DNA from: an uncultured candidate division WPS-2 bacterium
GTDB lineage: Bacteria; Vulcanimicrobiota; Vulcanimicrobiia; Vulcanimicrobiales; Vulcanimicrobiaceae
Direction: 5' to 3'
Assembly (NCBI GenBank): GCA_937927945.1
Contig: CALEYW010000033.1
Span: 1 to 64,000, forward strand
DNA: 64,000 nt
The notes beneath the pieces are model-generated. The model was not told the origin of the DNA, did not search any database, and saw only the letters and a list, made by a program, of their open reading frames with translations. The position numbers and the translations under genes are program-made. Below are positions 25,437 to 34,240 of this stretch, piece after piece (position 1 is the first letter of the stretch; each line of letters opens with the position of its first letter).

Positions 25437-26960
25437 TCAGCGTGACGAAGCCTTGTAGAACCGTACCAGATCGGCTTTGAACTGGACCAGCGAGTCGTGG
25501 TTGAGGTAGACCTCGTGGCCTGAGGCGTAGTACGCGTAGTGCAGCTGGCGGCGCTGCGCCGGCGTCAGGTTCATGTGATCGAGCAGATATTCCGTGCCGT
25601 AGAACGCGGTCGCCAGATCGTAGTAGCCGTTCGCGGAGAGGATCTGCAGCGAGGGGTTCTGCGCGATCGCCGACTTCAGGTCGGCGACGACGCTGGGAGC
25701 GTTCGAGTCCTCGCCGCGCTGGTACTTCCACGACGTGTTCACGCCGAAATCCAAGACGTCGTACGGGCGTTCGTCGGCGTAGTGGAGCACGTCGTGGGCG
25801 TAGTGGTTGAACGCGCCGACGAACGCCGAGGCCGCCATCGTCGAGGATGGATCGAAGCTCGGGAACGTCCCGTTGCGATCCAGTTCGGTGCCGGTGTAGC
25901 GGCCGTCCAACCGGCCGACGATCAGCCCGCTGCTGCGCAGCAATTGATCGCCGAAGCGATTGGGATTGATGCGCAGGTTCGCGGCTTCGATATACGCGCT
26001 GTCGAGCCCGGTGTAGGCGTGCAGCTTCGCCACGATCTGCGCGCGGGTCGCGGCATCGAGCGTGTCGCCGCGCCGGAGCGCTTGGGCGTACGGACCGCCG
26101 GCGAATGCGCGCACTTCGGCGGCGAAGCGGGCCAGGTCCGGCGGATTGCCCGCGACCTTGTGGTGGTACCACGCCACGGCCGCTTCAGTCGGCAGATACG
26201 TGATGTAGTTGATGTCTTCGCCCGGGCCTTGACCGATCGGCAGCAGGTTGTAGCTGAGCGCCGAGGAGAGCAGCACTACGCCGGAGACGGCCATGCCGTC
26301 GGTCTGCAGCAGGTTCACGACGTTCGCCGCGCGCGTCGTGCCGTAGGATTCGCCGAAGAGAAACTTCGGCGACTCCCAGCGTCCGTTGCGCGACACCCAG
26401 CGCTCGATGAACTGCGTGAATGCCTTCGCGTCCTCGTCGATGCCGTAGAAGTCGGTCGTCTTACCGCGCGCGACGACCGTGCTCCAGCCCGTGCCGACCG
26501 CATCGACGAACACCAGATCGCTGGTGTCGAGGAGCGACGATTCGTTCTGGACCAGCGGCGGGTTCGGCGGCGGCTGCGATCCGTCGGACGGCACCTTCAC
26601 GCGGACCGGGCCGATCGCGCCCATGTGCAGCCAGATCGACGACGACCCGGGGCCGCCGTTCCACACGAACGTGACCGGCCGCGTGCGCGGCGCGCTGCCG
26701 TCGGCGGTGTAGGCGACGTAGAACACGCTGGCCGTCGGCAGACCGTCGGCGTCGTGCAGCAGCAGCGAGCCGGCGCGCGCCGTGTACGCGATCCGCCGGC
26801 CGCCGAGCGTAATCGCGTGATGCGTCACCGCATCCTTGACTTTGGGGATCGGCCGCGGCGACGGCGTCGGGCTGGGCGTCGCTTGCGCGAGGACGCGCGC
26901 GGGCGCGGCCGAGACGAGCGCGAACGCGGCTACGACGAGGGCGATGATGAGTCGTCGCAT
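25437..26960 (-). CDS. Exported S10-family serine carboxypeptidase (copy A)
   Basis: This is a secreted alpha/beta-hydrolase peptidase of MEROPS family S10. The 507-residue product has a signal peptide (MRRLIIALVVAAFALVSAAP), a Pro/Thr-rich linker, then FVWNGGPGSSSIWLHMGAIG (oxyanion region). It has the nucleophile motif GESYG in PKFLFGESYGTTRAANVV, an Asp in ANGYYDLATAF and the C-terminal His in ASGHEVYLN, so the triad is complete. It starts two bases after the stop of a closely related gene. The pair is a tandem duplication. Confidence 0.9.
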   Translation of the reverse strand: MRRLIIALVVAAFALVSAAPARVLAQATPSPTPSPRPIPKVKDAVTHHAITLGGRRIAYTARAGSLLLHDADGLPTASVFYVAYTADGSAPRTRPVTFVWNGGPGSSSIWLHMGAIGPVRVKVPSDGSQPPPNPPLVQNESSLLDTSDLVFVDAVGTGWSTVVARGKTTDFYGIDEDAKAFTQFIERWVSRNGRWESPKFLFGESYGTTRAANVVNLLQTDGMAVSGVVLLSSALSYNLLPIGQGPGEDINYITYLPTEAAVAWYHHKVAGNPPDLARFAAEVRAFAGGPYAQALRRGDTLDAATRAQIVAKLHAYTGLDSAYIEAANLRINPNRFGDQLLRSSGLIVGRLDGRYTGTELDRNGTFPSFDPSSTMAASAFVGAFNHYAHDVLHYADERPYDVLDFGVNTSWKYQRGEDSNAPSVVADLKSAIAQNPSLQILSANGYYDLATAFYGTEYLLDHMNLTPAQRRQLHYAYYASGHEVYLNHDSLVQFKADLVRFYKASSR

Positions 26961-26962
26961 GA

Positions 26963-28522
26963 TCAGCGCACCGAAGCCTTTTGATAGAATTTCACGAGAT
27001 CGGCTTTCAGCGCGCGCCGCGCCTCGTCGTTGAGATAGATCATGTGGCCGGACGGATAGAACCCGTAGTCGACGTGCGAGCGGGTCGTCGCGTCGAGTCC
27101 GAGGTGGTTGAGCGTGTACTCCGTGCCGAAGAACGGCGTCGCCAGATCGAAATAGCCGTTGGCGGCGAAGACGTGCAGGTACGGATTCTTGATCAGCGCT
27201 TCGCGCAGGTCTTTCGAGGAGTTCGGGGCGACGATCGAGTGCGTCCGGCGAAAGTTCCAATGCGCGCCGACGACGCCGTAGTTCGTCCCCAGATACGGAC
27301 GCTCGACACGGTAGCCGAGATCGTCGCGCACGTAGCGTCCGAACGCCGTCACCATCGCGTCGGTCAGCAAATCGTCGCTGGTCGGATCGTAGGTCGCCGA
27401 GTCGGTCGTGCGATCGAGCTCGGGACCCTGGTAGCGGCCGTCGAGACGCCCCGTCGCCGAACCCGCTCCGCCGAGCAGCACGTGCTCGAAGCGGCTCGGG
27501 TCGATACGCAGATCGGCGCGGTCGATGTAGGGAAGATCCAGGCCGGTGTACGCGTGCAGTTTCGCGACGATCTCACGGCGCGTTGCCGGGTCGAGGGCGT
27601 CGCCGCGCATCAGCGCGTCGGCGTACGGTCCGAGCGCGAACGCGCGGACCTCGTCGACGAAACGCGCCAAGTCCGGCGGGTTCCCGGCAACGCGATGATG
27701 GTACCAGGCGACCGCGGCTTCGGTCGGCAGAAAGCTGACGTACTGATAGTCTTCGCCCGGACCTTGCCCGTTGTCGAGAGCGTTGTAGTCGAGCACCGAC
27801 GAGACGAGCACCACCCCGTCGACGGCCATCCCGCCGTGCTGCAGCCCGTTGACGACCACCGCCGCGCGCATCGTGCCGTACGATTCGCCGAACAGAAATT
27901 TCGGCGAGAGCCAGCGGTCGTTCTCGTTCACCCAGTCGCGGATGAACCGTTCGAACGCGTGCGCGTCTTCGTCGATTCCGAAGAACGTTTTGGGCGTTCC
28001 CTTCCCGGCGATCTGACTGTATCCGGTAGCGACGGCGTCGATGAAGACCAGATCGCTGGTGTCGATCAGCGAGTCGGGGTTCGGTGCGACCTGCAGGCCG
28101 GGCGCCGGCGGGGTGGCGTTCGAGGGGACCGGAACGCGCATCGGCCCGTACGACGCCATGTGCAGCCACATCGACGACGAACCCGGGCCGCCGTTCCAAA
28201 AGAACGTGACCGGACGGGTCCGCGGGTCGGCACCGTCCGCGGTGTACGAAACGGAGAACACCTGCGCGATCTCTTCGTTGTCCGCGTTGCGCAGCGTCAT
28301 CGTGCCGGCTCTCGCGGTATACGCGATCGTGCGGCCGCCGACGGTCACGCTGTGGTGCGTTACGGCCGGCGGCGGGTACGCGCCCGGGGCGGCCGGGGCT
28401 GCCGACGCTGCCGGCGCTGGCGAGGCCGGGGGCCGACCCACAGCTGCGGGCGCGGGCCCGGCGGCGACCGCGCACGCGAGCAGCGCCGCGACCGGTAACG
28501 GCGCGTATCTCCGTATTTTCAC
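26963..28522 (-). CDS. Exported S10-family serine carboxypeptidase (copy B)
   Basis: This is a paralogue of the gene at 25437-26960, similar along its length. It has FFWNGGPGSSSMWLHMASYG, the nucleophile motif GESYGTMRAAVVVN, Asp in ANGYFDLATPF and His in PSGHMIYLND. The 519-residue product starts with a signal peptide (APLPVAALLACAVAAGPAPA) and an Ala/Pro linker. The start is GTG 28522, the first suitable codon, with no clear Shine-Dalgarno. It sits in a small perfect hairpin (CTCCGT-N6-ACGGAG, 28509-28526) that may affect initiation. It is followed by copy A with a two-base gap. Confidence 0.9.
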   Translation of the reverse strand: MKIRRYAPLPVAALLACAVAAGPAPAAVGRPPASPAPAASAAPAAPGAYPPPAVTHHSVTVGGRTIAYTARAGTMTLRNADNEEIAQVFSVSYTADGADPRTRPVTFFWNGGPGSSSMWLHMASYGPMRVPVPSNATPPAPGLQVAPNPDSLIDTSDLVFIDAVATGYSQIAGKGTPKTFFGIDEDAHAFERFIRDWVNENDRWLSPKFLFGESYGTMRAAVVVNGLQHGGMAVDGVVLVSSVLDYNALDNGQGPGEDYQYVSFLPTEAAVAWYHHRVAGNPPDLARFVDEVRAFALGPYADALMRGDALDPATRREIVAKLHAYTGLDLPYIDRADLRIDPSRFEHVLLGGAGSATGRLDGRYQGPELDRTTDSATYDPTSDDLLTDAMVTAFGRYVRDDLGYRVERPYLGTNYGVVGAHWNFRRTHSIVAPNSSKDLREALIKNPYLHVFAANGYFDLATPFFGTEYTLNHLGLDATTRSHVDYGFYPSGHMIYLNDEARRALKADLVKFYQKASVR

Positions 28523-28550
28523 GGAGCGAATGTTCGGCGCTTCGTAAGGC

Positions 28551-28850
28551 CTATCCCGCGGCCTGCGCGTCGACCGCGTAGACGAAGGCGAGGACTTCGG
28601 CGACGACCGCGTACAGCTCGCGCGGCAGCGCCTGGCCGACTTCCAGCTTGGACAAGGCTTGCACGAGGCCCGCATCCTGATGGACCGGGATGTCGTGCTC
28701 GCGCGCGATCCGCACGATCTCCTCGGCCGTCAGCCCGCGGCCGACGGCGACGATCTCCGGCGGCTCCGCGCCGGCCGGATCGTACGAAAGCGCCGCCGCC
28801 GCCGGACGGTCGGGCGCGTTGCGCCGGGCGTCGTAATAGCGCGGGTTCAT
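28551..28850 (-). CDS. Stand-alone FlhB C-terminal-domain-like protein (FhlB type)
   Basis: This 99-residue soluble protein aligns with the cytoplasmic domain of FlhB after its cleavage site: AALSYDPAGAEPPEIVAVGR, then GLTAEEIVRIAREHDIPVHQ and LPRELYAVVAEVLAFVYAVD. It lacks the membrane part and the NPTH motif, so it cannot self-cleave. Such FhlB-type proteins occur next to a second FliK-like gene in many Gram-positive flagellar clusters. In Salmonella a related protein can stand in for the FlhB C-terminal fragment. It overlaps the preceding FliK-like gene by four bases (ATGA). Confidence 0.87.
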   Translation of the reverse strand: MNPRYYDARRNAPDRPAAAALSYDPAGAEPPEIVAVGRGLTAEEIVRIAREHDIPVHQDAGLVQALSKLEVGQALPRELYAVVAEVLAFVYAVDAQAAG

Positions 28851-30817
28851 GCCGACCGGTCGACCACGGCGTTCGGATCGACGGCCGGCGCGGGCGCCGC
28901 CTCGACGCCGACCGTCGACGTGATGCCGACCGACGCGCCGGCGGACGCGACGCGATAGCGCAGCGACTCCAGCCGTTCGGTCAGGCGCCCGAGCGCGTCG
29001 CGGAACACCCGCATCGTCGGCGCCGACTCGGCCCGCACGTCGACCGTGACGTCACGGCCCACCGTCACCAAGTCGATCGCAACGGTGCCGTAGTGCGCGG
29101 TGTCGAGCACGAACGCGATGCGGAAATTTTCGCCGTCGAGTTTGGCGCCGCGCTGCGGAGCGTCGCGCGAAACACTGATTCGCGCGCTGGCCGGTCCGTG
29201 CTCCGTGGCGAGCGGAATCGTGAACGCGATGCCGTTCGGATTCGCGGCAAACGTTTGGGCTGCGGACACTTGCACCGCGGTCAGCGCGCTGATCGCTCCG
29301 GCCAGCGCGGGAGCCAGCGCTTCCGGCGTCGCGGGGTCGGCGGCCAGCACCAGCATCGTCTGCTTCAGATCGGCACTCAGCGCCGCGCTGCGTTCCGCGA
29401 CCACCGCCGCCGCGATCGTCGGCCGCGGATCGGGCGCCGACCGCACAGGGTTGAGGGCCGGCGACGCCGGCCCGGCTTGATGCGCCGCCGCTTGCGCGCC
29501 GGAGGGAGGCGACGCGGGACGACCGGCCGGTGCGCCGGCGGGCGGCTGCGCCGTCGCGGCCGCGGTGTTCGCGGTGGGGTTCGGCGCACCGCCGGGCAAC
29601 GGAGCGGGCGTCTCCAACGCGCGTGCAGCGGCGAGCAGCGTCGCGAGCTTCGGCTCGGCGCCGTCGACGACGTGTTCGACGTAGGCCGCGATCTGCGCCG
29701 CCAGCGCCGGCGAGCGCGGGTCGATCCGTCCGACGAAGGCGATCATCGTTCGCAGCGTGGCGACGTGCGGCTCGACCGCGGCGCGCGGCAGTGCGCGTTC
29801 GAGCGTCGCGAGCGCGTTGGGCAGATGGTCCGGCCGTTCGAGCGCCAGGGTCGCGGCCGCGACGTTGCTCGGCGTCACCGGCAGCCGCAGCGCGCGCAGC
29901 AGCGCGACCGGCTCCGCGTACGCCGCCAAGCCCGTCTTCCCGGCGAACGTGCCGGCGGACGCCTGCGCGCTCACGGTGCCCGGCGGGGCGGGAAGCCGGC
30001 GTCCGACCAAGTCGGCGAGCGTCGCGTTCTGGTTCTGGTTCCTGACGATCTTGGGCGCGATCTGCGGGGGCGGCACGAAGCGTTGGGCCGGGATCGGCGG
30101 CGGCGCGGCCGCCGGTAGGAGCGACGTCTCGAGCGTGGCCGGCGCAGCCGAGGACGGCGTCGCGGAACCGGGCGCCGTCGTCGCCCGCGCGGCGGCGAGA
30201 CGGGCTTCGATCGAGTTCGGTTCCCCCGCGACGACGACCGTGCGCAGCGGCAGGTCACCGCGCGGCGCCGACGGCTCACCCGACGGCGCGGTCACCGACG
30301 CGCGCGAAACGACCGCGCCGAGCGATCCCCCGAGGCCGGGCGGCGTGGGCGGCGCGGTCGTCGCGGCGGAAGGAGCCGCGGGCGAGGCGGACGGGGACGC
30401 GGGCGCGGCCTGGGGCGCTGCGGGCGGTGACGTGGACGCGGCGGCCGGCGGGACCGGCGCGGGGGCGAAGAGCCCGGGATCGGGCGCGAGCGGCACGCTT
30501 GACGGACCGGTCTCGACCGCCGCCGGAGCGCCCGTCGCGACGATCTGCAAGAGGATGCGCTCGCCGTCGAAGCCGGTGACGCGCACTTGCAGCACGTCGC
30601 CGGGGTGGACGGTCGGCGGAAGCGACGCCGCCACCCGGCGCCCGGCGATCTCGAGCAAATCGGTCAGGCCGTTCGACGGCAGCACGCGCGCGGTCACGAC
30701 CGCGTCGACGACCAGCAGCGCGCGCAGCGCTTGCGCGTCGGCGGCGAGCGATGCGAGTTCGGCGTCGATGAGCGCCGCAAGATCCGCGCCCCCCGCGGCA
30801 AGCGGATCGATGCTCAT
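28847..30817 (-). CDS. Second FliK-like hook-length-control family protein
   Basis: The 656-residue product has an N-terminal domain (VTARVLPSNGLTDLLEIAGR, then PGDVLQVRVTGFDGERILLQ) and a long Ala/Pro-rich middle. The C-terminal region resembles the FliK hook domain (GENFRIAFVLDTAHYGTVAI, then RDALGRLTERLESLRYRVAS). The canonical fliK lies at 10715-12337, so this is a second member. It is coupled to the FlhB-like gene, a pairing that suggests a joint role in substrate switching. Alternatively it controls a separate length or step; sequence alone cannot decide. Confidence 0.75.
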   Translation of the reverse strand: MSIDPLAAGGADLAALIDAELASLAADAQALRALLVVDAVVTARVLPSNGLTDLLEIAGRRVAASLPPTVHPGDVLQVRVTGFDGERILLQIVATGAPAAVETGPSSVPLAPDPGLFAPAPVPPAAASTSPPAAPQAAPASPSASPAAPSAATTAPPTPPGLGGSLGAVVSRASVTAPSGEPSAPRGDLPLRTVVVAGEPNSIEARLAAARATTAPGSATPSSAAPATLETSLLPAAAPPPIPAQRFVPPPQIAPKIVRNQNQNATLADLVGRRLPAPPGTVSAQASAGTFAGKTGLAAYAEPVALLRALRLPVTPSNVAAATLALERPDHLPNALATLERALPRAAVEPHVATLRTMIAFVGRIDPRSPALAAQIAAYVEHVVDGAEPKLATLLAAARALETPAPLPGGAPNPTANTAAATAQPPAGAPAGRPASPPSGAQAAAHQAGPASPALNPVRSAPDPRPTIAAAVVAERSAALSADLKQTMLVLAADPATPEALAPALAGAISALTAVQVSAAQTFAANPNGIAFTIPLATEHGPASARISVSRDAPQRGAKLDGENFRIAFVLDTAHYGTVAIDLVTVGRDVTVDVRAESAPTMRVFRDALGRLTERLESLRYRVASAGASVGITSTVGVEAAPAPAVDPNAVVDRSA

Positions 30818-30841
30818 GGACGCTCGCTCATCGCACGGGCG

Positions 30842-31162
30842 CTACGCCGTGAAGTCGATCAGATGCCGCGGTTCATCGAAGCCGGCCGCCTCGTCGACGA
30901 CGTCTTCGAACGGCATGCGCCGTTTGCCGTCGCGCTCGTGCGCCTCGCCGCGGGCATCGCGTTCGGCGTTGGCGTCGACACGGTTCCCCAGCGACTCGGC
31001 GGCCTCGTCGATCGTCTCTTGGCGCTCCACCACCTGCGCGGCGAACGCGGCTTGGGCCGCGGCCTGCGCTTCGCGCGGCGCTTCCTGCGCTCGTTGATTC
31101 AGCGGAGCGGTTTGCACCGCTTGCCAGATCGCCCCCTGAATGTCGGTCGGACGGATCGCCAC
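30842..31162 (-). CDS. Small flagellar-cluster protein of unknown function
   Basis: This 106-residue, Ala/Glu/Arg-rich, probably helical protein has no membrane segment and no family I recognise. It opens VAIRPTDIQGAIWQAVQTAP, a pattern like small proteins that sit between fliA and other late flagellar genes. The start is GTG 31162 with a strong AAGGAGG eight bases upstream, so translation is likely. It lies 36 bases after fliA and 24 before the second fliK-like gene, all on one strand, which argues for a flagellar role. Confidence 0.65.
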   Translation of the reverse strand: MAIRPTDIQGAIWQAVQTAPLNQRAQEAPREAQAAAQAAFAAQVVERQETIDEAAESLGNRVDANAERDARGEAHERDGKRRMPFEDVVDEAAGFDEPRHLIDFTA

Positions 31163-31198
31163 GGGGGTGGCCTCCTTGCTCGGGCTGTGGACCCTTGG

Positions 31199-32044
31199 CT
31201 AGCCGGTCGCTCCGACGTCGCCCGTCGGGGTGGTGGCTGCATTTCTCCGGGTGTACTTCTGCTTCACGGTCGGGTCGCCCTCACGATAGCCGAGGTCGTT
31301 CCGCAGCGAGCGAAGCTTCGTGCGCAGGTGGATCACCGCCTGGGCGTGGATCTGCGAGACCCGCGATTCCGAGACGTTCAGCGCGCCCTTTATTTCCTTG
31401 AGGGTGAGACCCTCGAAGTAGTAGAGCGAGATCACGGTCCGTTCTTGGGGCGGGAGGTCGTCGACGGCGCGGACCAGCGCGAGCTTGATCTCGCGGGCTT
31501 CGACGGCGCTGGTGACCTCGGTGCCGTCGTCGCGCAACGTGTCGAGCAGCGGGATCTCGTATCCGCGCTCGTTGGGGAGGAACTCTTCGAGCGAGAGGAC
31601 CGCGGTGCCGCGGATCTTCTGCATGAGGACGTCGAGCTCTTTACGAGTGAGCCCCATCTTGAGGGCGACTTCGTCCTCGGTCGCGGCGCGGCCGAATTCG
31701 ACTTCGAGCTCCTGGTACGTCCGTTCGAGTTCGCGAGCACGCTGCCGCACCGCGCGGGGAACCCAGTCGAGCGCCCGCAACGCGTCGAGAATCGCGCCAT
31801 TGATCCGCGTAATGGCGTAGGTCTCGAACTTTACGCCGCGTTCGTCGTCGTATTTCTCGATCGCGTCGATCAGACCGAGGATGCCGTCGTTGATGAGATC
31901 GTTGATCTCGACGTTCGGCGGCAAGTTGATCGAAATTCGCCCCGCGACGTATTTCACGAGGTGCAGATATTTATGGACGATCTCTTCGCGGCTAAGTTCG
32001 ATTCCGCCAATGACGTAACGGGAAGAATCGCGGAGTGCTTTCAC
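31199..32044 (-). CDS. fliA: RNA polymerase sigma factor for flagellar genes (sigma-28, FliA/SigD type)
   Basis: This is a group 3 sigma factor. The product is 281 residues from GTG 32044, which has GGAG six bases upstream; a TTG at 32086 would add 14 residues. Region 2 is YLHLVKYVAGRISINLPPNV, then LINDGILGLIDAIEKYDDER and GVKFETYAITRINGAILDAL. Region 4 is LPPQERTVISLYYFEGLTLK, then EIKGALNVSESRVSQIHAQA. This is the FliA/WhiG pattern. Its targets may include the sigma-28-like promoters before fliF and motA. It lies downstream of cheB. Confidence 0.93.
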   Translation of the reverse strand: MKALRDSSRYVIGGIELSREEIVHKYLHLVKYVAGRISINLPPNVEINDLINDGILGLIDAIEKYDDERGVKFETYAITRINGAILDALRALDWVPRAVRQRARELERTYQELEVEFGRAATEDEVALKMGLTRKELDVLMQKIRGTAVLSLEEFLPNERGYEIPLLDTLRDDGTEVTSAVEAREIKLALVRAVDDLPPQERTVISLYYFEGLTLKEIKGALNVSESRVSQIHAQAVIHLRTKLRSLRNDLGYREGDPTVKQKYTRRNAATTPTGDVGATG

Positions 32045-32165
32045 GGCATGCTCCAAAGACGGGACGTCACCCAGCGTCGTCCCCAATTACTCTTCGGTTC
32101 ACGGCCGAGCGCTAAAGCTCCCCTCGGGTCCGGCCGAAAACCGTTTGATTCTGGTTTGCGCTTGG

Positions 32166-33281
32166 TTAAATCCCCGCATAGGCCACCCCCGTGAGCTCGC
32201 ACAGTGTGCGCGCCACCGCGTCGAGCGACACGACGCGGTCGACCAGCCCGGCGACTGCGGCTGCGCGCGGCATCCCGTACACCACCGCGCTGGCCTCGTC
32301 CTGACCGACCACGAATCCGCCGCGCTCCTTGATCACTCGAAGCCCCACGACGCCATCGTGCCCCATCCCGGTGAGGATGACGCCCAGCGCTCCCGATCCG
32401 TAGACCTCGCCGACCGACGCGGCCATCGCGTCGACACTGGGGACGTGGAGCGATTTTACCGCGTCGTCACCGAGCACGACCGTGACCGCGCCGAGCGTCC
32501 GCTCGAGGCGCAATTGCTTTCCGGCCGGCGCGATGATCGCCGTCCCGACGGTGAGCGCCATGCCGTGCGCGCCCTCGACGACCGCAATCCGGCTCGAAGC
32601 ATCCAGCCGTTCCGCAAGCGGACGCGTGAAGCCCGGGGGCATGTGCTGTACGACGACGATCGGGGTTGGAAACGACGCCGGAAGTTTCGGCAAGATCCGC
32701 GAGAGCGCGACCGGGCCTCCGGTCGACGTGCCGATCGCGACGCAGGTGAAGCCGCCGGCGCGCGCGACTCGGGCCGGACGCGGCGGAACCGGCGGCGGCG
32801 GCGGCGGCGAGAGCGGCGAGCGGGGCGGCTCGACGGTGCGCCCGCGCGATGCCTGCATCGCGCGCAGATAGGCACCGCGGGAGCCGAAGTGCTTGACCTT
32901 TTCAACGAGTTCGCGCTGGACGTTCACGATGTCGATCAGCGCCGAGTCGGGTTTGGGGATGAAGTCGACGGCACCGATCTCGAGCGCCCGCAGCGTGATC
33001 TCCGCGCCTTCGCGCGTGACCGCGCTGACCATGATGATCGGCGGTCCGCGCCGCTCGACGATGTGCCGCGCCGCCTCGAGCCCGCCCATCCCGGGCATCT
33101 CGACGTCCATGGTGACGACGTCGGGACGCAGGCGCTCGACCATCGCGATCGCTTCTTCGCCGCTCGACGCCGCGCCGACGACGCGGATCTCCGGCTCCTT
33201 CTCCAGCATCTTTTGGATCGCGCGGCGCATGAACGCCGAGTCGTCGGTGACGACGACCGAGATGATGCGGGGCTGGTTCAC
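32166..33281 (-). CDS. cheB: Chemotaxis protein-glutamate methylesterase CheB
   Basis: CheB demethylates and deamidates chemoreceptors when phosphorylated by CheA. The 371-residue product has an N-terminal receiver domain with Asp13/Asp14 and phospho-acceptor Asp59 (DVVTMDVEMPGMGGLEAARH) and a proline-rich linker. The C-terminal esterase domain has Ser in CVAIGTSTGGPVALSRIL, His in IVVVQHMPPGFT and Asp in VILTGMGHDGVVG. All catalytic residues are present. The start GTG overlaps the cheR stop by four bases. cheA, cheW and cheY are not in the window. Confidence 0.95.
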   Translation of the reverse strand: MNQPRIISVVVTDDSAFMRRAIQKMLEKEPEIRVVGAASSGEEAIAMVERLRPDVVTMDVEMPGMGGLEAARHIVERRGPPIIMVSAVTREGAEITLRALEIGAVDFIPKPDSALIDIVNVQRELVEKVKHFGSRGAYLRAMQASRGRTVEPPRSPLSPPPPPPVPPRPARVARAGGFTCVAIGTSTGGPVALSRILPKLPASFPTPIVVVQHMPPGFTRPLAERLDASSRIAVVEGAHGMALTVGTAIIAPAGKQLRLERTLGAVTVVLGDDAVKSLHVPSVDAMAASVGEVYGSGALGVILTGMGHDGVVGLRVIKERGGFVVGQDEASAVVYGMPRAAAVAGLVDRVVSLDAVARTLCELTGVAYAGI

Positions 33282-34123
33282 GCCGTCACCCCGAGCTTCA
33301 TGCCCTCAGCTTTGAGGCGATAGACGATCGCGTCGGGGCCGATGATCGGCTCGTAGAGATCGGTCAGATGAAAGAGTGACTCGGCGTGGCCCAAGAACAA
33401 GTAGCCTCCGGGGCGGAGCGCTTTCGCGAACGACTCGACGACCCGCTTCTGGGTCGGCTTGTCGAAATAGATCAGCACGTTGCGGCAGAATATGGCATCG
33501 AACGGTCCTTCGGCTGCGACGCGTGCGCCGTCGAGCAGGTTGAGCCTGCCGAACGAGACCAGTTTCTTCACGCGATCGTCGATCGCGAACCCATCGCCTT
33601 GGGCGCGGAACCAGCGGTGCAGCATCGGCGGCTCGGTCGCGCGGAACGAGAGCGCCCGGTAGTAGCCCTTTTCGGCCAGGTCGAGGACCCGCGGCGAGAT
33701 GTCGGTCGCGCGGATCGAGAGCATGGCGTCGGGAATCTTGCCCGTCTCGATCAAGGTCATCGCCAGCGAAAACGCCTCTTCCCCCGACGAGCACGCCGCC
33801 GACCACAGCCGCACCCGCGGTGAGCGCTTGAGGAACTCGTCGAGAATTCCGGCGGCCAGCGCCTTGAGCTGCGCGCGTTCGCGAAAGAAGTACGTCTCGT
33901 TGTTCGAAAGCACCGAGGCGAGATCGGTCCACTCTTCTTCGCGGCGCGGGCCGTCCTTCAAGAAGCGCACGTACGCGCCGAACGTCTCGAAGCCGCGTTT
34001 CGCAACGCGCGTCGAGAGCCGGCTCAGCAGCAGAAACCGCTTCTGGTCGTCATACCAAATCCCGAACCGCTCGCGAACCAAATCGCGCAGCGTAGTAAAT
34101 TCGACATCGGAGATGTCAAGCAT
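33278..34123 (-). CDS. cheR: Chemotaxis receptor methyltransferase CheR
   Basis: CheR methylates receptor glutamates using S-adenosylmethionine. The 281-residue product has the N-terminal helical domain (FTTLRDLVRERFGIWYDDQK) and the catalytic domain with SVLSNNETYFFRERAQLKAL, the SAM-binding RLWSAACSSGEEAFSLAMTL and GPFDAIFCRNVLIYFDKPTQ. The length is normal. Its start codon stands just inside repeat copy 5. It is coupled to cheB by a four-base overlap. Confidence 0.95.
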   Translation of the reverse strand: MLDISDVEFTTLRDLVRERFGIWYDDQKRFLLLSRLSTRVAKRGFETFGAYVRFLKDGPRREEEWTDLASVLSNNETYFFRERAQLKALAAGILDEFLKRSPRVRLWSAACSSGEEAFSLAMTLIETGKIPDAMLSIRATDISPRVLDLAEKGYYRALSFRATEPPMLHRWFRAQGDGFAIDDRVKKLVSFGRLNLLDGARVAAEGPFDAIFCRNVLIYFDKPTQKRVVESFAKALRPGGYLFLGHAESLFHLTDLYEPIIGPDAIVYRLKAEGMKLGVTA

Positions 34124-34127
34124 GGTG

Positions 34128-34240
34128 GCGGACCGAGCGCAGGAACATCGAGCAACGAGCAGCCAGTTGCGGCGAGGTCGGACCCGGGGGCCCCGCGGCG
34201 CGCAGCGCCGTGGGGGGCGCGCAGCCTGGGGCGGAGCGCC
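34128..34240 (+). repeat. Intergenic repeat copy 5 (cheR/ABC permease junction)
   Basis: This is a 113-base copy, the most diverged of the five. It keeps GGACCGAGCGCAG at one end and GCGGAGCGCC at the other. Its core stem carries the extended, compensated arms CCCCGCGGCG and CGCCGTGGGG. It spans exactly from five bases before the cheR start codon to the last base of the permease stop codon. Confidence 0.8.
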
